In this document: one piece after another, positions 5,062-7,831 of the stretch
Position numbering within the stretch: the first letter of the stretch is position 1
Layout of the letters: every line of letters starts with the position of its first letter
From: Paracoccaceae bacterium
Lineage (GTDB): Bacteria > Pseudomonadota > Alphaproteobacteria > Rhodobacterales > Rhodobacteraceae
Length of the DNA: 7,831 nt
NCBI GenBank assembly: GCA_024304875.1
Contig: JAMWZF010000134.1
Span: 1-7,831 of the forward strand
Reading direction: 5' to 3'
The notes under the pieces: generated by a model
The model's input: the letters and a program-made list of their open reading frames with translations, nothing else
The model's database searches: none
What the model was told of the DNA's origin: nothing
Program-made: the position numbers and the translations under genes

Positions 5062-6483
5062 ATGGCACAGAACGGATTTCTAAAGGCGGCCCTTGTCGGC
5101 CTGACGATTGCGCTGACCACCGGCCCGGTTGCAGGACAGGCGGAGACGCTCAGGGTCGTCAGCGGCGCCCCGACCAGCGCCCTGCACATTCCGATGAACC
5201 GCGCGGTGGTGGTCGAGAGCGACACGCCCTTCGCGGAACTGTCCATCGCCAATCCGAACATCGCGGACATCTCCTCCCTCTCCGACCGGTCGATCTACGT
5301 CCTCGGCAAGGAGCCGGGCCGCACCACCCTGACGCTGATCGGCGCCGACGGCCGGCTGATCACCAACGTCGAGGTGCAGGTCACCCCCGATCTTGCGGAA
5401 TTCAAGGAACGGCTGCAGCAGGTCCTCCCGGGAGAACACATCGAGGTGCGCAGCGCCAACGACGGCATCGTCCTGTCCGGCACCGTCTCCTCCATCGCCC
5501 GCATGGACCGGGCACTGGAGCTGGCCCAGCGCTATGCGCCCGAACGCGTATCGAACCTGATGAGCGTCGGCGGAACCCAGCAGGTCATGCTGAAGGTCCG
5601 CTTCGCAGAGATGCAGCGCTCGGTGTCGAAGTCTCTCTCTTCGTCGATCGCGGTTCAGGGCTCGACCCTCGGCGGCGATCTGGGCCTGTCGGGGGGCACC
5701 AACTCCGCCTCCACCGCAGCCGGCCAGGGCTCGACCCTCACCGGCAGCATCGGGGGTGCCAGCGCCGATGCCAACGGCGCCTTCCTCTTCGGCTTCAACG
5801 CAGGCGCGGTCGAAGTCGGCATCCTCCTCGAAGCCCTTGAAAGCAAGGGCGTCGTCCGCACCCTGGCCGAGCCGAACCTGACCGCGCTGTCCGGACAGGA
5901 GGCGAGCTTTCTTGCCGGCGGCGAGTACCCGATCCCGGTCGCCCAGGACAACAACACCGTCACCATCGAGTACAAGCCCTTCGGCGTGGAGCTGAACTTC
6001 ATCCCGCGGGTGATCGACGGCGACGTGATCAACCTCGAGCTTTCGGCCGCCGTCAGCTCGATCGACCCCTCCAACGGCTTCACCCAGGGCGGCTTCACCG
6101 TCGATGCCTTCCGGCGGCGCGAGACCTCGACCACCGTCGAGATGCGCGACGGCGAGAGCTTTGCCATCGCGGGCCTGCTGAGCGACGACTTCACCGACCT
6201 CTCGGGCCAGGTGCCGTGGCTGGGCGACGTGCCGGTGCTCGGCGCCCTCTTCCGGTCGGCCGAATACAGCCGGCAGCAGACCGAGCTGGTCATCATCGTG
6301 ACGCCGCACCTCGTGACCCCGACCCGGGGCGAGGCGCTGGCCCTGCCGACCGACCGGGTCCGACCGCCGTCCGAGCGCGACCTCTTCCTCTTCGGCCGCG
6401 TCACCTCCACCCCCACCACCGGAGGCGCGGGCGAAGTGGCCCGGCAAGACTTCAGCGGTTCCTACGGCTACGTGATGGACTGA
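5062..6483 (+). CDS. cpaC: Tad pilus outer-membrane secretin CpaC (RcpA)
   Basis: A 473-residue secretin that forms the outer-membrane ring through which the pilus passes. Residues 1-27 are a signal peptide ending AGQA. The pilus-type N-terminal domain covers about 40-110 (NRAVVVESDTPFAELSIANP), a BON-like region about 110-180, then a Ser/Gly/Thr-rich stretch (about 190-240), and the secretin core about 248-420 with LAEPNLTALSGQEASFLAGG and the signature VPWLGDVPVLGALFRS (384-399), followed by ELVIIVTPHLVTP. A tail of about 50 residues ends FSGSYGYVMD. The ATG at 5062 is chosen because GAGG (5049-5052) lies nine bases upstream and a signal peptide starts there; in-frame starts at 4993 and 5041 lack these. 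It probably shares a message with the lipoprotein gene 34 bases downstream. The terminator before it suggests its own promoter in 4921-5050, which I could not place. Confidence 0.95.
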   Translation: MAQNGFLKAALVGLTIALTTGPVAGQAETLRVVSGAPTSALHIPMNRAVVVESDTPFAELSIANPNIADISSLSDRSIYVLGKEPGRTTLTLIGADGRLITNVEVQVTPDLAEFKERLQQVLPGEHIEVRSANDGIVLSGTVSSIARMDRALELAQRYAPERVSNLMSVGGTQQVMLKVRFAEMQRSVSKSLSSSIAVQGSTLGGDLGLSGGTNSASTAAGQGSTLTGSIGGASADANGAFLFGFNAGAVEVGILLEALESKGVVRTLAEPNLTALSGQEASFLAGGEYPIPVAQDNNTVTIEYKPFGVELNFIPRVIDGDVINLELSAAVSSIDPSNGFTQGGFTVDAFRRRETSTTVEMRDGESFAIAGLLSDDFTDLSGQVPWLGDVPVLGALFRSAEYSRQQTELVIIVTPHLVTPTRGEALALPTDRVRPPSERDLFLFGRVTSTPTTGGAGEVARQDFSGSYGYVMD

Positions 6484-6517
6484 TGGACGACCGCGCGGTC
6501 ATGAAAGGATCGAGGGC

Positions 6518-7183
6518 ATGAAAATCAACGTCTCTGCACTGGCCGTCGCCGCCGCGCTCCTTGCGGGCTGCTCGTCGATGCCGCCGGATCTGAACAACTT
6601 CGACCGCGAGGCCGGGGCCGTCGTCGACAGCAGCGCCGAATTCGGCAACGCCACGATGAACAACACCCAGATCATGAGCGGCGAGGCCGGGTACGCCATC
6701 AACCTCAACCGGCGCTTCGCCGCCGAGGTGAACACGATGGTCACCTTTCCGTTCAACTCCACGGCACTGGACGAGACCGCCCGCGCGGTCCTGAGGCAGC
6801 AGGCCGACTGGATTCGGCAGTTTCCCGAGGTGCGCTTCAAGGTCTATGGCCACACCGACCTCGTCGGCAGCGCGGCCTACAACCGCAACCTCGGCCTGCG
6901 CCGGGCCCAGGCGGTCGTGCAGTATCTCTCCACCCAGGGCATCAGCCGGAGCCGGCTCGAGGCCGTGGTCTCCTTCGGCGAGGAACAGCCCCTTGTCGTG
7001 ACCGAGGGCCGCGAGCGTCGCAACCGGCGCACCGTGACCGAGGTGACGGGCTTCGTCAGCAGTCATCCCACGGTGCTGAACGGCAAGTATGCCGAGGTCA
7101 TCTTCCGCGAATATGTCGCCTCCGCCGTGCCCGGCCAGCAGGTGACCGAGACCGCCGGCGGACAGGCGACCGGCACCGAATAA
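6518..7183 (+). CDS. OmpA-family outer-membrane lipoprotein of the Tad locus
   Basis: A 221-residue lipoprotein. Residues 1-17 are a lipoprotein signal with lipobox LLAGC; Cys18 is followed by Ser-Ser, with no Asp at +2, so outer-membrane sorting is expected. The OmpA C-terminal domain covers about 70-178: VTFPFNSTALDETA, VYGHTDLVGSAAYNRNLGLRRAQAV and RERRNRRT. Asp114 and Arg129 have the 15-residue spacing of the diaminopimelate-binding Asp and Arg in OmpA, so peptidoglycan binding is likely. The C-terminal 40 residues extend past the domain. AAAGGA (6504-6509) lies eight bases before the ATG; GAGGG at 6512-6516 is too close to serve. It sits between cpaC and cpaE, the place where many Tad loci encode the CpaD lipoprotein, and so may anchor or pilot the secretin. 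That role is inferred from position; the family call is firm. Confidence 0.9.
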   Translation: MKINVSALAVAAALLAGCSSMPPDLNNFDREAGAVVDSSAEFGNATMNNTQIMSGEAGYAINLNRRFAAEVNTMVTFPFNSTALDETARAVLRQQADWIRQFPEVRFKVYGHTDLVGSAAYNRNLGLRRAQAVVQYLSTQGISRSRLEAVVSFGEEQPLVVTEGRERRNRRTVTEVTGFVSSHPTVLNGKYAEVIFREYVASAVPGQQVTETAGGQATGTE

Positions 7184-7184
7184 C

Positions 7185-7243
7185 GGCCCTCCGGGCCCCG
7201 CGACATCGCGGCTTTGCCGGCGTCCCCTCCCCCGGGACGCCGG
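7185..7243 (+). terminator. Cluster of three hairpins after the OmpA-like gene
   Basis: In order: GGCCC (7185-7189) with GGGCC (7193-7197); CCGCG (7198-7202) with CGCGG (7207-7211), followed by CTTT; and the strongest, CCGGCGTCCC (7217-7226) with GGGACGCCGG (7234-7243), ten perfect pairs around a C-rich loop. None has a proper T-run. Together they could slow or stop transcription, or protect the 3' end of the cpaC message. Confidence 0.5.
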
Positions 7244-7260
7244 TCAACAACGTCCGCGGA

Positions 7261-7290
7261 TTGGACGGATCGTTCGCGAAATCGCACAAT
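7261..7290 (+). promoter_or_regulatory. Candidate promoter for cpaE
   Basis: TTGGAC (7261-7266) and CACAAT (7285-7290) are separated by 18 bases and match the usual -35 and -10 hexamers at three and four positions. They lie after the hairpin cluster in the least G+C-rich part of the 260-bp gap before cpaE. The match is modest and could be chance. Confidence 0.3.
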
Positions 7291-7353
7291 TACGATCTTT
7301 TGGCCCAAATACGGCCACGTTTCCCCCCGATCTTCCCCTCGATGAGAGAACGT

Positions 7354-7379
7354 GCCCGGAGACAAATCCGGGTCCGGGC
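7354..7379 (+). repeat. Inverted repeat in the cpaE leader
   Basis: GCCCGGA (7354-7360) can pair with TCCGGGC (7373-7379) or, as CCCGGA, with TCCGGG at 7367-7372. The two pairings exclude each other. The element lies about 65 bases before the cpaE start, and whether it regulates anything is unknown. Confidence 0.35.
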
Positions 7380-7443
7380 CTCGGCCGCGCGGGACAGGTA
7401 TGCCGCATCGGCCCCGGTCCGCTCCCCGTGAAGGACCAAAGCG

Positions 7444-7831
7444 ATGAGCAGTAGCGCCGTCTTGCAACCCGAACCGCAGCCGATCACGGCCTGCACCATC
7501 AGCCGCGACGTCCAGGTATTCGATCTGCTGATCGAGGACATGGAGGCCGCCCTCGGCGAAGCCTGGGGCGATCTCGCCTTCGACGACGCACTGGCCTTTC
7601 TCGAGCAGCCCGAGGCAGACGGCCTGCAGTTCGTCGCCATCGCGCTCGACACCGAGGACGAGGACAACCTCGCCCTGATCACCGACATCATCGCCGCCGC
7701 GAAGGCGCGCGAGATCAAGGTCATCCTGATCGCGGAGGACGTGACCCCCGCCGCGCTGCACCAGCTTCTGCGCGAGGGCGGCGACGAATTCGTTCCCTAT
7801 CCGCTGCCCGAGGGAGAGCTGGCCGGCGCGA
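7444..7831 (+). CDS. cpaE: Tad pilus assembly protein CpaE (TadZ), N-terminal part, runs off the window
   Basis: The first 129 codons of a gene that continues past the window edge. CpaE/TadZ proteins are MinD/ParA-type ATPases that place the Tad machinery at the pole; the ATPase domain would be further downstream and is not seen here. What is visible is the N-terminal receiver-like domain: a short leader, then ACTISRDVQVFDLLIEDM, FVAIALDTEDEDNLALI (63-79), VKVILI-type strand KVILIAEDVTPAALHQLL (92-109) and EFVPYPLPEGEL (115-125). It is probably a pseudo-receiver: the acidic pair after the first strand is missing and the usual Lys before Pro at the last strand is Tyr118. The start is supported by AAGGA (7431-7435) eight bases before the ATG. 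It is separated from the previous gene by 260 bases and may have its own promoter. Confidence 0.9.
   Translation, partial: MSSSAVLQPEPQPITACTISRDVQVFDLLIEDMEAALGEAWGDLAFDDALAFLEQPEADGLQFVAIALDTEDEDNLALITDIIAAAKAREIKVILIAEDVTPAALHQLLREGGDEFVPYPLPEGELAGA

Noticed and set aside
5080..6447. Very long open frame on the minus strand opposite cpaC
   Set aside because: It is the antisense shadow of a clear secretin gene in G+C-rich DNA; its translation is rich in Gly, Ala, Arg, Asp and His without any recognisable domain.
1..7831. tRNA, rRNA, insertion sequence, attachment site or origin
   Set aside because: No cloverleaf or rRNA-like segment, transposase, terminal inverted repeats with target duplication, or DnaA-box cluster was seen on reading through both strands.

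Overview
The window (about two-thirds G+C, short intergenic gaps) looks like a chromosome segment from an alphaproteobacterium, most likely of the Rhodobacteraceae. The basis is recognition of protein families: the tiny DEDG-A-(V/I)-TVDWVVLT pilins, the CpaB/CpaC sequences, an OmpA-like lipoprotein directly after CpaC, and the N-terminus of CpaE all match what that family carries. No sequence search was run.

Left part (1-2913). The + strand opens inside a gene whose C-terminus is a very basic Lys/Gly/Pro tail with four 14-residue repeats. It converges on a two-gene minus-strand unit across a strong hairpin. That unit reads, in order of transcription, a secreted lytic transglycosylase (GTG start at 2913) and a HAD phosphatase-UbiA prenyltransferase fusion. 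The two overlap as TGATG, so they are probably translationally coupled. Both point to envelope work: cutting peptidoglycan and handling a prenyl-linked intermediate.

Middle (2914-3273). A 360-bp divergent control region holds operator-like inverted repeats near the transglycosylase gene, an AT-rich patch with a near-consensus CtrA-type box, and a structured leader before the first pilin.

Right part (3274-7831). This is the start of a Tad (tight adherence, type IVc) pilus locus on the + strand: two Flp-like pilins, cpaB, the secretin gene cpaC, an OmpA-family lipoprotein gene and the first 129 codons of cpaE. Terminators or hairpins follow pilin 1, pilin 2, cpaB and the lipoprotein gene. The locus is therefore probably expressed in segments, with much pilin and less machinery. 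The ATPase CpaF, the TadB/TadC platform and the prepilin peptidase are not in the window and would be expected beyond it or elsewhere.

How they work together: pilins are trimmed after Gly and assembled through an inner-membrane motor positioned by CpaE, then leave through the CpaC ring with CpaB in the periplasm. The OmpA lipoprotein sits where many Tad loci have cpaD and may tie the secretin to peptidoglycan. No wholly new system is evident. The points most worth following are the Asp5-Trp6 twin pilins, the segmented operon, the OmpA lipoprotein in the CpaD slot, the CtrA-like box, and the HAD-UbiA fusion coupled to a transglycosylase.
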